DNA of 64,000 nucleotides from Oreohelix idahoensis (GCA_024509875.1 JAMPIV010013758.1:310001-374000), one strand, 5' to 3'. Positions 1 through 12,230 are shown, counted from the stretch's first letter. The notes: generated by a model not told the origin, from the sequence alone. A program made the numbers and translations.

Positions 1-3000
1 CGGGGGGGATATGGAGTGTGATGAGAACATTTGGTATGGCTGTGTGGAGGGATGTGAATATGTATAAGTATGAGGGGAAGTTAGTATGGATTGAGTTGAG
101 GTTGTACATTGATGGCAAGAGGGTATTAGAATATGGTATGTGAGGGGATGGGTGGACAGGATGTGAGTATGCGTGGGATTAGTGTATGGGGGTAGCACTT
201 AAGGTTTGGGGGATAGCCTGGATAGGTAGGTTCAGGTAGTAGTTAATTGGATTTATATTAGGAGTGAAATTGGTTTGAAGGGCATATGTGGAGTGCGATG
301 GATTAAGAAATTGGGGAATTTGAATGTCGGATGAATCTAGCGTGAAGTGAGGAGTTAGAGAGGGGGAAGTAATGGGATTAAGAAAGTTTGGGAGCATGTT
401 TTGGATTGTAAGGCATATTTAATTCGATTTGGGAATGTGCTAGGTGTTGGTGTATAATTTATAGGAATAAATTCATAATTAATAGTTATATTGGAAATTA
501 TGGTGTTAAGATGCTAATTGTGGGAGAAGAAAGGGGAACCTGGTTAAGGATATTTGAATTATGCAGATTTATGTGTAGATTTTGGAAGGTATTATAAGGG
601 TTTTTAAGTAGGGTATTTTGGTTAAGAACGAGATGACAATGGAAAGGGGATGATTTAAGAAGGTAGAGGATGAGATTGAAAAATTTAAATGAGGGGGGGA
701 GTATTGTGGGTAATTGGGACCCTTATAAATGCATGGATTCGTATGGCATTTCCACGGTAATCCTGTGAAAAAAATGAGGGGTTTTTGAGTGGGGATAGTG
801 ATGGTATGTTTGAGTAGGGGCTTGGAAAATTTTATTATAGAAATGAAAGAAGAATTATGTGTTATGGGGAATGTTGGATGGGTATAAAGTTAAATGGTTA
901 TGAGTTAGATATGAATGGATGGTTATTATAAAAGGGACTTGAAAATAGTAAATTTAGTTAAGATGGATGTGATGGAGGTTCGCATTTTGTTAATTGTTGA
1001 CGAGAAATTGGAGGTGATTGGGACGGACTTACGTAAAGCAGTTGGTTGATGGAAGTGGATTGGGATTGACAAAGCTGAAGTTAGAATGGTGGGAAGATTC
1101 ATGAAGTAGTGAGAAATGAGTTGTATTTGGGGGAAGCAATTTGAATGGGGGTATGTTATGGGGATCGCACTTGAATATTGGTGAGTTTCGAAAGTTGTTT
1201 GGTAGATAGAGGTGAAAGAATTAAGTGGGTTATAGATGTAGAGAAGTGGATTGTGACAGGTAATGAAAATGAGTTTGGTTAGTGATTATGTGGCCTGGTG
1301 AATATTCAAGATGTGTAAAAGTATTGTTAAATGTGATATTATTGGGTGGAGGATTTTGTGTGGTAGTTGGATGTAGTGAATTAGTGATATTGGGTGTATT
1401 AGTTACGCGAGAATTGCAGTTTGATGGGAGCTGCTTCATTGCTTTGGGATTAGAATGGTAGGAATGGTTTGAGATATGGTTTATTGTAGGAAAAGTAGGG
1501 ACTAAATCCAAACTTTACAATGTGAATGGTATTTTTATGTTTAAGGGTTTGTAGGAGAGATGAAAAACGTGATGTAATGGAAGAGGGGACAAACATAACC
1601 AATAATTATTGAATCCAGTGGATTTACAAATTGCTTATGGCGTGTTGGGGTACGTGGGATATGCAGATTGGGAGTGTAGTAATGGGTGACAAGGTACCTA
1701 TATGTGGAATTCGGATGACATGATTGGGTAAATTGGTGTTATTGGGACTAGAACTGTGGTGCTGAGTAAGACTCTCTCTATCTGCAAGAAATGTCAGGGT
1801 AATCTGCAAGAATAGATAGGAGACCCAACATGTGAGACTCTTGATGATTGTTGATAGTTCATAAGAGTTTTGGTAAAGGGGGTGTAGTTAGATTTGGAAG
1901 ATGGTATGGTATATAGATAAGGAGTGGGTTACGACCAATTGGGGGAGCTTAGTGAAATGGATATTCCCCCAAGTTAGCGGGGGAGGTGGATGAGGTGTAG
2001 GATGTATGGGAGGAGGATTGGAAATTTGAATTTGGGAGTGAAGAATGGAACCGTGACAGGAGGAGTTTTGGAAGTGAGTATTATCTTAGTTTGTGGAGTT
2101 ATGTGGATGGGTCGTTGAAGACTGGTATTTAAAAGGTTGTGGTTTAGGAGACTGGGGTTATATTGTTTGATATAGGTATGTTTGATTAGTTGATATCTGA
2201 TGTGATGTAGATGGGGGTAGAGTGAGATATGAAGTTGAATTGATGGGATGACCCTTTGAGGGGTTATAGATGGTGTAGTTTGTTGGTAATGTGGTGTTAG
2301 GGTTGGTATGTGGATTAATGCCCGTGGTTGAATTTCGCATATTTTGGGTGAGTGTTTAAGGGTGTTTTTCGAGTTGGTTTGACATTGTTTTAATTAAGGT
2401 TTTGGAGGTGTTTCTATTTGGTGAGTAGGGTGGGTGGTTTGGGTTGTTGGTTGTGTTTATTTGTGGTGTGTTTTTGTTGTTTAGGTTGAGTTCAGGTGGG
2501 TGGGTGGTTGGGTTTAGTGGGGACGTTGTTCTTTGGTGGGTTGGCGGTTAGATGGGCATATTGTTGATAGTTGTGTGCTGGTGGTTGTGATTTTAGGGCG
2601 GTTTCTATATGTTTATTTGTTGTGTGTGGGTGATAGTTTAGTTGGGGGTTTGGTGATTGGTTATTGGGATGTACTGGGATTTTAGGTGGTGAGATATTAG
2701 GGGGTTTGTATGACAATTTAGCTGTTGCTTGGGGAGTAGTATACTTGTTTTAATACTTTCTATTATGAAGTGGTTAGGAGTGGGGGAGTTGTGGGGTATA
2801 GGTTTATTTTGGGTCTGTGTTTATTTTTGGTTTTTTGTTTGGTTTGGTGCCTATTAGGGCGAGGGTGTTTGTTTCCAAGTAGTTGTTATATGCTTTTTGA
2901 CCCAGAGTAGTGTTGTGGGTGATGGGTGTATTGGGTTATTTGGTAGATTTGTTCTATAGTGAATTGAAGGGATATTGGACGTTTTAGACTATTCTTGGGG

Positions 3001-4650
3001 TAAAGTTAGTGGAATATTGGTGTGGTAGAGACTTGGTCGTGGATGGATATTTGGGTTGAGTTCAGGGGTGGTTGGGTGTTGATTAGGGGGAGTCTGGGCG
3101 TGGAAGGCGGTGTTTGTTGTTATTATTAGTTAGGGGGGGGTTGTTATGGTGGGGTGGTTTATTTGTTTAAGCCCCATCAGGGGGGGGGGGGGTTGGACAT
3201 CTTTAGTACTCTAGGTTGGGTGTGTGTGTAAAACGTGGGAGTGGGGGTTGTCAATTGTGAGTGGTAGGGGGGAGTGGGTGATAGGAAATGGTTAAGGGTG
3301 TTTGAGGATATTGGAGGGGGTGTATTAAGCATCAATTGGGATTGGATGAAGCTAATTTGGGTTATGGGTAGGATTGTAATGGTAAATGGGGGGGGGGGTT
3401 GTATGGGGGGGAACTGAAGAAGAGGGGAGTGTGGTTGATGGTTAGCTATTTGTTTGGGGTGAAGAATGAGTTACCCTTCACAGTTGATCCCTTGGTGGAA
3501 ACCTTTGGTTGGGTTTGGGGGGGTTGGAGGGTAAGAGGAGAGGTGAGTTTTATTTGTGAGCTTGAACAAAGTGTGCTCTTGGGAGTTAACTGCCTTTTGT
3601 GTGGGAGTGGTTGGGCGAGGATGAGACAATTATTAGAGCTGTGTTGTTACATTCTATCTTTTGGAGTTACACACTTTGTAGTTATATTTAAAGGTTTAGG
3701 TTTTTAAATTGTTTTGATATTGAAGTGATGATTTGGTTATTTGGGGTGGACCCCCACAGTTGTTGTTAGCCGACGGGGGTGAATGGTGAAAAATAGGGTT
3801 GTGACCCAATTGTTGTTTGTATTTAGCAATTTGAGGGAAATTTTGATCTTGGGTGTATTAGGTTTTAGTTCAGGTTTGTTTGTAAAGTAAAGTCATCAAC
3901 CCCAAAATGGGGGTGGTTATAGGAGATATGGCGATTAGGGGGGTTTGGGGTGGGTGGTTGTGTGGTTTATGGGGGGTGGGGGTGGGAATCAAAGTGGTTT
4001 TGTGAGTTTGGGGTATGGGTAGGTTGGTTGGGGTTTTAGTTGGTGGGAGGTTTTGGTTATGTTTGGGATATGATATGTTGGGGAGGAAGTTAGCGGTAGG
4101 GGGGTGATTTACACCTTGGATTTTTGGGAATGGCGTGGTAGTTATAGGGGGATAGGGTTTTGAATTTGTGGGGGAAGAATGGGGTGGGGGTTGTGGGATT
4201 GGGAGGGAGGTTGGTAGTGTCAGTGGGGGGATACTACTGTCACAGGGTTAAGTATAAAGGCAAAGGTTAGTAGGAATGTTAACTTAATATGGCAGTGGAG
4301 GGTGTGGGGGGGGCAATTATGGTGTATGCTTATTTTTATAGGGGGGAAGGGTTTTGGGATTGGGGGAGGGGTTTGGTTGGGGGTTGTTTAAGGGTAAAAG
4401 TTTTAAAAGGGTGGTGTATTGGGGGGTTGGGGGTGGAAAGGGTAGTTTGGGATTTTATGGGGGATTAATAGGGTGTCGATTAGTAAGTTGTTTGTAGGGG
4501 ATAGATAGTATTTAGCTATACATGTGATATTAACCGTTATAGAACCCAAGGTATAGATAAATGTAACCAGTGTTTGTGTATTTACAGAGTTTGTTAAGAA
4601 TTTAATATATTCCACAAAGTGGTTGTGTCAAACATAGGACAATGGAATGT
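1..4650. other. C-depleted, G/T-rich region without recognisable genes
   Basis: The plus strand is rich in G and T and very poor in C for about 4.65 kb, with frequent G-runs. Several of these runs reach eight to twelve Gs, for example near 3181-3192 and 3390. Open frames on the minus strand are short and made almost only of Asn, Thr, Pro, His, Ile and Ser, which is what the base composition alone would give. I see no protein family, no clear tandem unit and no splice-flanked exon. It could be a real skewed, subtelomere-like sequence or a low-quality assembly end; the sequence alone does not decide. Confidence 0.7.
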
Positions 4651-4689
4651 TAGTCTAATAACATCCCCACAGTGTTAAGTTTGTTACGT

Positions 4690-4860
4690 TTTGTACGCCC
4701 CAACTAATACTATTAACCAGACCATCGGAAGCCCCACCCCCCCCCCTCACCAACCGCAACCCACACCCCGCCCAGCAAAAAAACAACCACCCCACCACAC
4801 ACCACACACACACTAAGGAACAGCAAACGGGGACAGAGCATGACAGGAACACAGTTAATT
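4690..4860. other. Abrupt switch to a C/A-rich tract
   Basis: Here the plus strand changes from G-rich to C/A-rich, with a run of ten Cs near 4738-4747 followed by CA-rich sequence. It marks the point where the skew of the left end reverses. From about 4.9 kb to 11.3 kb C exceeds G on the plus strand. No coding signal is seen. Confidence 0.6.
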
Positions 4861-5068
4861 TAAAATATCACTCAAATGAGTACATCGTTATTAATCGTGA
4901 TATACAATATTTAAGATGCAACTACCCCCCGTGTACAGCAATATGTAATTACATTCACCCAACATCGGAAATTCCATGTCATATTTTTGAGTAGTTGATA
5001 ACTATGAATATATCCCGCTTATCTATAGATATATAGTAACTTTGTTTTTATTTTTTCAATTTTTACAG

Positions 5069-5308
5069 ATGCCTTCACGTCGTCGGAACATCCTTTACTT
5101 CCATATTAAGCTACCCTCCAGGCGAACACGGTCTCGGTATGGCGAAGTTTGTCGGTATGAACAACCGAACCAACTAGCCCATTCCTGTCTGACGTCAATC
5201 GGGGATGACGATCTAGTTAATATGCACCTAGAGGACGTCCTTCTACGGGTGGTCACGCATGACCATCTTGTCGAGCTAACAGTAGAGTTCCTACGGCGGG
5301 GGTGTTAA
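5069..5308 (+). CDS. Unrecognised ORF, possible internal exon
   Basis: An ATG-started frame of 79 codons ends in TAA at 5306-5308. I do not recognise the product. It is Arg-rich at its start (MPSRRRN) and mixed-charge later, with normal base composition, unlike the skewed DNA to its left. The ATG is preceded directly by a long T-rich tract ending in ACAG, which looks like a 3' splice site, so this may be an exon rather than a whole gene. No donor, partner exon or family motif could be assigned. It could also be a chance frame inside a repeat, because nearby sequence (5460-5760) is itself duplicated. Confidence 0.25.
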   Translation: MPSRRRNILYFHIKLPSRRTRSRYGEVCRYEQPNQLAHSCLTSIGDDDLVNMHLEDVLLRVVTHDHLVELTVEFLRRGC

Positions 5309-5459
5309 ACGCTATATACAGCGTCACGCGGCTCGAGAAAACGAGCAACAGGAGTAAAAATCATCACCAAAAGACAGCGCACAAGAACCCGTAAACCCTT
5401 CCTCTATCGCATTTTTATAAGGTTTTACCCCTCCTTTATGAATATTCGCTATCGGGTTT

Positions 5460-5760
5460 CTCCTCAATACGGCCATGTGTCAATTGTTCACACAGAACCA
5501 CGTCAACTATCCTTTTCAACGAATCACAACCTGCCTAAACACACGATCGATGTTCGACGAATCAAATCCTAAGCTAGCTCACGCCTCAAAAAAAAACTAG
5601 ATTGAACTGGTATTCCTACATATAAACACTTGGAAAGACACTCATACTTTATTAACCCAGTAATAACGACAGATACATCTCATTGAAAAAGACTGCTCCC
5701 ACCAACTGGGTCTACATCAAGAGCTGTGATGAAGTGTTTAAAGACTTATTAACTTTAACG
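5460..5760 (+). repeat. Direct repeat, copy 1 of a ~260-300 bp segment
   Basis: This segment recurs, diverged and with indels, at 6413-6670. Shared landmarks are CAATACGGCCATG, TGTTCGACGAATCAAATCCTA, GATTGAACTGGTATTCC and CTCCCACCAACTGGGTCTAC. Both copies are non-coding in all frames I examined. Between them a shorter pair (about 5825-5850 and 5948-5985, built around CCACCGAAGAAA) is also repeated. Confidence 0.7.
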
Positions 5761-6412
5761 GAGCGAAATCCTCGCCGAAATTGCCCGACTACAGGCACCA
5801 CGCACTAAACACCCACCTGACCGATGTCCCCTAATCTACCACCGAAGAAACCTACCACCTCCACTAACACGTTTGAACGAAAACACGAACTCTAGGTGTG
5901 CAATATCACCAGAACCGAGTGGGTTTCCTACCACAGACCTGACCAATGTCCCCAATCCACCACCGAAGAAAAGAAGAAGAAACCTACATTCACCGAGGTC
6001 ACACCACGCAAGACTCGATCTTGAAGATCTCGAAAATCGCGCCGAAAGTTTTGACAGACTAACCACTTAGACAATGAATACAGACGAGATACGCAACATC
6101 CTCCTGTCGGACAAAATTTGTTAAACGAACTGGGCTCGTTAAAGTGTTAGCTCGTGTCTACTTGACCTGTTAACTACAAACGCCAGACATTACAAGATGT
6201 AGTTACCAACGTTTGCGGGCTCTACGGCCATTTATTTCATCTTGGTCAAAACACGGGGTGGTACTATGCAGCGGGTCCGACTACGGTTTTCGGCTAGGCA
6301 ACACGCCAACGATCGATTAATTTACGCGCTTTAGTCAGACCCTGGCTAGTGAAACTCAACCCCACTTTCGTAAACAAAAGGACGAAATCAATAGACAGGT
6401 GTATTTTTTTTC

Positions 6413-6670
6413 CCTCACGACAATACGGCCATGCGTCATTGTTCCCACGCAATACATCGACGAATCACGTCCTGCCTAACACACGCTCGATGTTCGACGA
6501 ATCAAATCCTAGCTAGGGCACGCCTAAAAAACCAGATTGAACTGGTATTCCCCCATACAAAAAAACGGAAGACCCACTTTTTATTAACGACAGATACACC
6601 TCGTTGAAAATGACTGCTCCCACCAACTGGGTCTACATTAAAAGAAGTGATGAAATGCTTAAACCTTTGG
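6413..6670 (+). repeat. Direct repeat, copy 2
   Basis: Second copy of the 5460-5760 segment, about 0.95 kb downstream and in the same orientation. The sequence just before it (6306-6410, with TTAGTCAGACCC and CTGGCT) recurs once more at about 8957-9015. The whole 5.4-9.0 kb interval therefore looks like decayed repeat DNA. Confidence 0.6.
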
Positions 6671-7079
6671 CTAGTGGTCTGAAGCTGCGTTTGTAAGTGT
6701 TTTATCGAGGCCAACCTTTACTGCACGAGCGAAGATATTTTGGTGAATCCTACCTCAAATTTCCTACCAAACACGGCATTACGTCCAAAAACTCGACCCG
6801 AGTTTGACCATTTATTGACCGCGCCATTGACCACAGAGCACAACTAAATCCTACGCCGAATTTGACCATACATCAATTACAGAACCGAGTATTGTTTTCC
6901 ACCAACATATCGTCTTCTTGTTATGTAAATATATATCGTCTAACTATCGTCTAACTATTACCTTCTTCCTATTATCTCAAAGTCTCAACGGCTTCTTGTT
7001 TATCTAACACAGCCACTACCTAAGTTGGCTATACTAATAACAACAACAATAATATATTACTATATAAAAAGCCGCCATC

Positions 7080-7660
7080 TTCCTATACCCCTCTTCTTGT
7101 TATCTTAACTCCGCCATCTTCCCCCATATAACCTCCCCTTGTTATTTCAAGTCCGCCATCTTGCCCCTCCTCTTCTTGTTATCTCAAGTCCGCCATCTTG
7201 CCCCATTTTCCTTATATAAAAAATATACCCTTCTTCTTGTTATCTCAAGTCCGCCATCTTGCCCCTCCTCTTCTTGTTATCTCAAGTCCGCCATTTTGCC
7301 ACATTTTCCTTATATAAAAAATTATACCCCTCTTCTTGTTATCTCAAGTCCGCCATCTTGCCCCTCCTCTTCTTGTTATCTCAAGTCCGCCATCTTGCCC
7401 CTCCTCTTCTTGTTATCTAACTATTATCTCTATATAAACATCGTCTTCTTGTTATCTCAAGTCCGCCATCTTGCCTAAAAATCCTCTTCTTGTTATCTAA
7501 ATATTATCTCTATATAAACATCGTCTTCTTGTTAGCTCATGTCCGCCATCTTGCGCCGCCTGAATGCGCTTATATAAAAGTCACGCGCCGCCTGGCGTTT
7601 TTGCTATATAAAAGTCACGCGCCGCCTGCGCGCCGCCTGAATGCTAACCGTTTCCGCCAT
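7080..7660 (+). repeat. Tandem array of ~37-bp units with YY1-like and TATA motifs
   Basis: Units of about 37 bp repeat the pattern CTTCTTGTTATCTCAAGTC followed by CGCCATCTTGCCCC, roughly ten times. Toward 7560-7650 the units change to GC-rich blocks carrying TATATAAAAGTCACGCG. The core CCGCCATCTTG is the reverse complement of a YY1-type site (CAAGATGGCGG). The long open frames through this array are repeat translations, not genes. Confidence 0.85.
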
Positions 7661-7664
7661 TTAT

Positions 7665-9125
7665 ACTACTAACATCCCCCGTAATGAAATTGCCTATCGA
7701 TCCTGTTATTTACTCACAATACCGTCCGCGCAGATCTCTGAAACACACGCGCGTACGTCTGTCATTCGATCTTTCTGAATGCAATTGGCTTTGTTTAATT
7801 GAATTTTCCAAACACACCTGGGGCGTAATTAAACATTGGCGTAACGAGGATAGCAGGTTTCACCGTCGAGCAAAAAACCGTTAGCTTTCGGTTTTTCGCA
7901 GAAACACATTTGTAGTAGAATTTTTTTATAAAAGAAATTGGTTTTCATGTCATACACAGCCAGACAGAGAGCATGTAAGACCGTGGTAGGTATTTTTCTA
8001 CAACAGACTATTCTTCTTCTTTTTCCATCCTTAGCCGTCGACCGACCAAGCAGTCTGTGGCTATTAGGCCTTGCGGCGTCTTAGGACAACAAGAAATTAT
8101 CCGTTGTTCCGTTACAACAGACTATATACGCTATATATATATATAGACCGCGATATTACCGGATCGCTAGTACATTAACTTATCCCACACAGGCGCTAAC
8201 ACGGCAAAACGATGGCTTCTTATCGATTATCCATGTGTTCTAAGTTGGGTTCGCGTAGAAGGGGGTGATTACTGGTTGTTGTTTGGTTTTGAAATATACA
8301 ACTTGGTTGTAATGTAGACACGAAATAAATTATGTTGGATCCACAAAAAGGTGGGAGCTATACCTTGTAAATGACTAGGTTTGTAGTTAAAGGTTCTGTT
8401 AGAATATCTCGCTTTAAAGTTAACCAGAATCAGGTGTCTAATTGGTAGGGTGAAAGAACCCGAATGCTATTATCAGCTGAATAAAGAAAGACATACGAAC
8501 GGTGATTCTCAAAATATGGTACGCGGAAAGCCTATTTGGGGGTCAGCGAGGTGAACACTATGTTCCTTATAATCGAACACCTTCTTTGATATTGTCATAT
8601 CCTCGCGGTACAACTCTTATCTACAAAAGATCTCTGGGACCTCAATAATTTGTAAGACATCATAGGGTTCTTAGACTAAACCGTTTGAGACACGTTGTTC
8701 TATTACAAAGTATTCTGTACCCGATCAGCGGGGGCACAACTTTTCTAAAATATTTAACCAAGAAAGATAAAGTGACATATGGTGATGCTCAACATCTAAA
8801 CTCTCTGTATACAGCTACCTACAGACACACACACAGATACCTACAGGTATATGCACCAACACATAAACTACCTGGCCGACAAGATCTTCCACTCTGTACA
8901 ACAACCAAGAAACCATACAACACACAATAAACATGGTTACACGAAAAAAGACTCGCGATTAATTACGCGCTTAGTCAGACCCCTGGCTGAGGGCCCCAAG
9001 CCTGTTTTTTTTCCTTCATAGACAATGGCGTGATAACGATAGACACTCACCTTGTTGAAGAACTTTGTACACGAAAAAGATGACAAAATGTATCTAGTGT
9101 TTTCTCTTTTATATTTCTCTATATG
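7665..9125. other. Interval without a supported gene, holding a LINE-tail insertion
   Basis: A 66-codon frame at 7684-7884 has no recognisable motif and is not supported as a gene. A short LINE tail is inserted at 8012-8113 (listed separately). Around 8957-9015 a fragment repeats sequence from 6306-6410. Otherwise I see nothing identifiable. Confidence 0.5.
8012..8113 (-). mobile_element. 102-bp LINE C 3' tail with 12-bp TSD
   Basis: The segment begins with (TTC)n and continues with TCCTTAGCCG and GGCGTCTTAGGACAACA. That matches the 3' end of the LINE at 63478-64000 and the insert at 58136-58264. It is flanked by perfect direct repeats ACAACAGACTAT at 8000-8011 and 8114-8125. The tail microsatellite is on the left, so the inserted strand is minus. 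It is an extremely 5'-truncated retrotransposition product with no coding content. Confidence 0.85.
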
Positions 9126-9126
9126 T

Positions 9127-9615
9127 ACACAAAAATCCGCCCTAACCTAACCCCACCTGCTACATTACACCCGTACCTTGTCACCGACGCCTCTTCACTC
9201 CCACCTCTCAATGCTGGTCCACTCGCCTGCTACACTCCAAAAATGTACACAGATGCCTCCTGACAACGTCACCACATCTCCCCTCAACATCTAAAATATC
9301 TCTCTTCCACCTCCAAAACCATACCACATCACACACAAATATCCCCCCTAACCTAACCCCACCTGCTACATTACACCCGTACCTCGTCACCGACGTCTCT
9401 TCACTCCCACCTCTCAATGCTGGTCCACTCGCCTGCTACACCCCAAAAATGTACACAGATGCATCCTGACAACGTCACCACATCTCCCCTCAACATCTAA
9501 AATATCTCTCTTCCACCTCCAAAACCATACCACATCACACAAAAATATCACCCCTAACCTAACCCCACCTGGTACATTACACCCATACCTCGTCACCCCC
9601 ACCACAAAAAACCTC
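9127..9615 (+). repeat. Tandem 206-bp satellite, ~2.3 copies
   Basis: The landmark CCTAACCTAACCCCACCT starts at 9141, 9347 and 9553, which gives an exact 206-bp period. Copies differ by few substitutions. The unit is C/A-rich and G-poor. Open frames on the minus strand across it (about 70 codons each, near-identical) are repeat translations. Confidence 0.9.
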
Positions 9616-9639
9616 CACTCGACCACAACACACTATTAG

Positions 9640-11345
9640 CGAACTAATATAGTGCTATATAAAAGTCATGCGCCACCACAAAGCGCCACCACATTTCCAT
9701 TATATAAAAAGTTATCCCGCCATCTTGCCCCTGCATCACTCCTGCAGAATTAATATATGTCTATAAATAACGTCTTCTTGTTATCTAAACATATCTCTAT
9801 ATAAAAAGTCATGGACCTCCTCCTCTCCTCCTCCTCAATTCCTTATATAAAAAATCACCCCGCCATCTTGCCCCTGCACATTTGCCCTATATAAAAAGTC
9901 ATCCCGCCATCTTGCCCCTGCATCACTCCTGCAGAATTAATATATGTCTATAAATAACGTCTTCTTGTTATCTAAACTCATCTCTATATAAAAAGTCATG
10001 GTCCTCCTCCTCTTCTCCTCCTCAATTCCTTATATAAAAAAATCACCCCGCCATCTTGTGCTATATACCCCCTTCTTGTTATCTCAAGTCCGCCATCTTG
10101 CCCCTGCACATTTTCCCTATATAAAAAGTCATCCCGCCATCTTGCGCCTGCAGCTCGCCGCCATTTTTCTCCTTATATAAAAAGTCATCCCGCCATCTTG
10201 CCCATGCATCACTCCTGCAGAATTAATATATGTCTATAAATAACGTCTTCTTGTTATCTAAACATATCTCTATATAAAAAGTCATGGACCTCCTCCTCTT
10301 CAGTCTAAATATATCCTCTTCTTGTTATCTCAAGTCCGCCATCTTCCCCCTGCACATTTTCCCTATATAAAAAATCATCCCGCCATTTTGCGCCTCCACC
10401 ACGCCTGCAGAATTAATATATGTCTATAAATAACGTCTTCTTGTTATCTAAACATATCTCTATATAAAAAGTCATGGGCCTCCTCCTCTCCTCCTCCTCA
10501 ATTCCTTATATAAAAAAAATCACCCCACCATCTTGCGCCATATACCCCTTCTTGTTATCTCAAGTCCGCCATCTTGCGCCATATACCCCCTTCTTGTTAT
10601 CGTATTCTTATCTAACTATTAACCTCTTCTTGTTATCGCAAGTCCGTCTTCTTGTTATCTAAACATATCTCTATATAAAAGTCACGCGCCACCACAAAGC
10701 GCAACCACATTTCCCTTATATAAAAAGTCATCCCGCCATCTTGCGCCACCACCGCGCGCCACCACATTTCCCTTATATAAAAGTCATGTACCAACGCCTG
10801 CTGCTCCACCTGCTTCCTGAGTATTTCCTTATATAAAAAGTCATGCACATCCGCGTGATGCTCCACCCGCGCAATGATTATTTTCTTATATAAAAAGTCA
10901 TGTACCAACGCCTGATGCTCCACCTGCACACTGAGTATTTCCTTATATAAAAAGTCATCACCCTCCGCCTGATGCTCCACCTGCGCAATGGGTATTTCCT
11001 TTTATAAAAAGTCATGCACCAACGCCTGATGCTCCACCTGCATATTTTTCTTATATAAAAAGTCATGCACCAACGCCTGATGCTCCACCTGCGCAATGAG
11101 TATTTCCTTATATAAAAAGTCATGCGCCTCCTCCTGACATTGATCGAGTATTTTGCTATATAAAAGTTATACGCCTCCTCCTCTCCTCCTCCTCAATCCC
11201 TTATATAAAAGTCATGCGCTCCACCAGCGTGCCACCATTTTTTCCTATATAAAAGTTATACGCCTCCTCCTCTCCTCCTCCTCAATCCCTTATATAAAAG
11301 TCATGCGCTCCACCAGCGCGCCACCATTTTTTCCTATATAAAAGT
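9640..11345 (+). repeat. Complex tandem array of TATA-box units
   Basis: Several unit types share CTATATAAAAAGTCAT or CTTATATAAAAGTCAT. One type of roughly 190-285 bp, with GCAGAATTAATATATGTC, CGTCTTCTTGTTATCTAAAC and CCGCCATCTTGCCCC, recurs near 9744, 9931, 10216 and 10407. A ~70-bp type, with CGCCTGATGCTCCACCTGC, repeats about six times at 10780-11120. A ~120-bp type occurs twice at 11150-11345. Dozens of canonical TATA boxes and many YY1-like CCGCCATCTTG cores face the same way. The long frames on both strands are repeat artefacts. The array ends where LINE 5' sequence begins. Confidence 0.85.
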
Positions 11346-11349
11346 CATG

Positions 11350-12230
11350 CGCTCCACCATGGCCCCACCAGAATGCGACCTGTTTTGCGCATTCCTTACT
11401 ACTAACATGCTGCATGGGCAACAGCTTGATCTCCATATAACTGTGCCCAAGCTCGCTACCTGGAGAGGATACTCCAGCTTCACCCTATAGGTGTCGGCAA
11501 AACACGGGAAGTAGCAGTTAGCGGTTATAAGCATTTTGCCCAATTTGCGTAGGACATGGCGCCAGGTGCTTCTTCCGGGGAGAGGACCTCAGTGAACAGC
11601 TACCACCCGTTTCAAGCTGGACAGCCCCCAATCAATTAGGTGTTGTCCAGCCACTGTCTGCTTTCCCCATTGGGTGCATGGAGATTAGGGTCAAACCCGA
11701 ACTGTGGACAGAACATTTTGCACCAAGCAGTTACCACAAAACAAGAAGTAATAGAAATAAACAAACTCTCAGACTGGGAAGCTGGAACGTCCGGACTATG
11801 TTGACTGGACTATCAGAAAACCTACAGGACATAAACGATGTCAGGAACACAGCCGTAATCAATGACGAGCTTAAACGACTTCAGGTGGATATAGCTGCAC
11901 TTCAGGAAAAGCGCCTATTAGGCTCTGGAATGGTCAGCGAGAAGGACTACACATTTTATAGGCAAGGGAAAGACCAATAAAACTAGAGAACACGGAGTAG
12001 GTTTTGCGGTCAAAAAATCGCAAACTAAAATGGTTGAACCAGGTGAGAATGGATCAGAACGCCTGTTAATGCTCCACCTGCAAACTAGAGCATATCCCAT
12101 TACCCTTGTCAGTGTGTATGCTCCTACTCTGTACTGTGCCTCAGAAGCTAAAGACGAGTTCTACGAGAATCTAGCAGCAGTCATCAAAAGCATACCCAGG
12201 CAAGAACAGCCTCATGACATGTTTTATTAA
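11350..12230 (+). pseudogene. 5' fragment of an RTE-type LINE (endonuclease start)
   Basis: From 11678 a frame reads into KQTLRLGSWNVRTM and then IAALQEKRLLGSG. This is the conserved start of an apurinic-like (EEP family) LINE endonuclease; WNVRTM and the LQE metal-binding Glu region are visible. The frame is broken after RQGKDQ (about 11975) and resumes in another frame with GFAVKK and ITLVSVYAPT up to 12230. The GDFNA motif and all of the reverse transcriptase are missing. Sequence at 11350-11677 is probably the element's 5' leader. The TATA-rich array lies immediately upstream on the same strand. Confidence 0.75.

Noticed and set aside
1230..1511. Minus-strand frames of 60-93 codons in the first 3 kb
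   Set aside because: Their Asn/Thr/Pro/His/Ile composition is what the C-poor plus strand forces; there are no motifs or splice signals.
9141..9160. CCTAACCTAACCCC as a telomeric (TTAGG-like) repeat
   Set aside because: Only two CCTAA units occur, fixed inside a 206-bp satellite; there is no run of telomere repeats.
10633..11123. Long minus-strand frames (115 and 81 codons) rich in DFLYKE or MTFYIRK repeats
   Set aside because: They are translations of the ~70-bp TATA repeat in two frames; the repetition follows the DNA unit and there is no independent coding signal.
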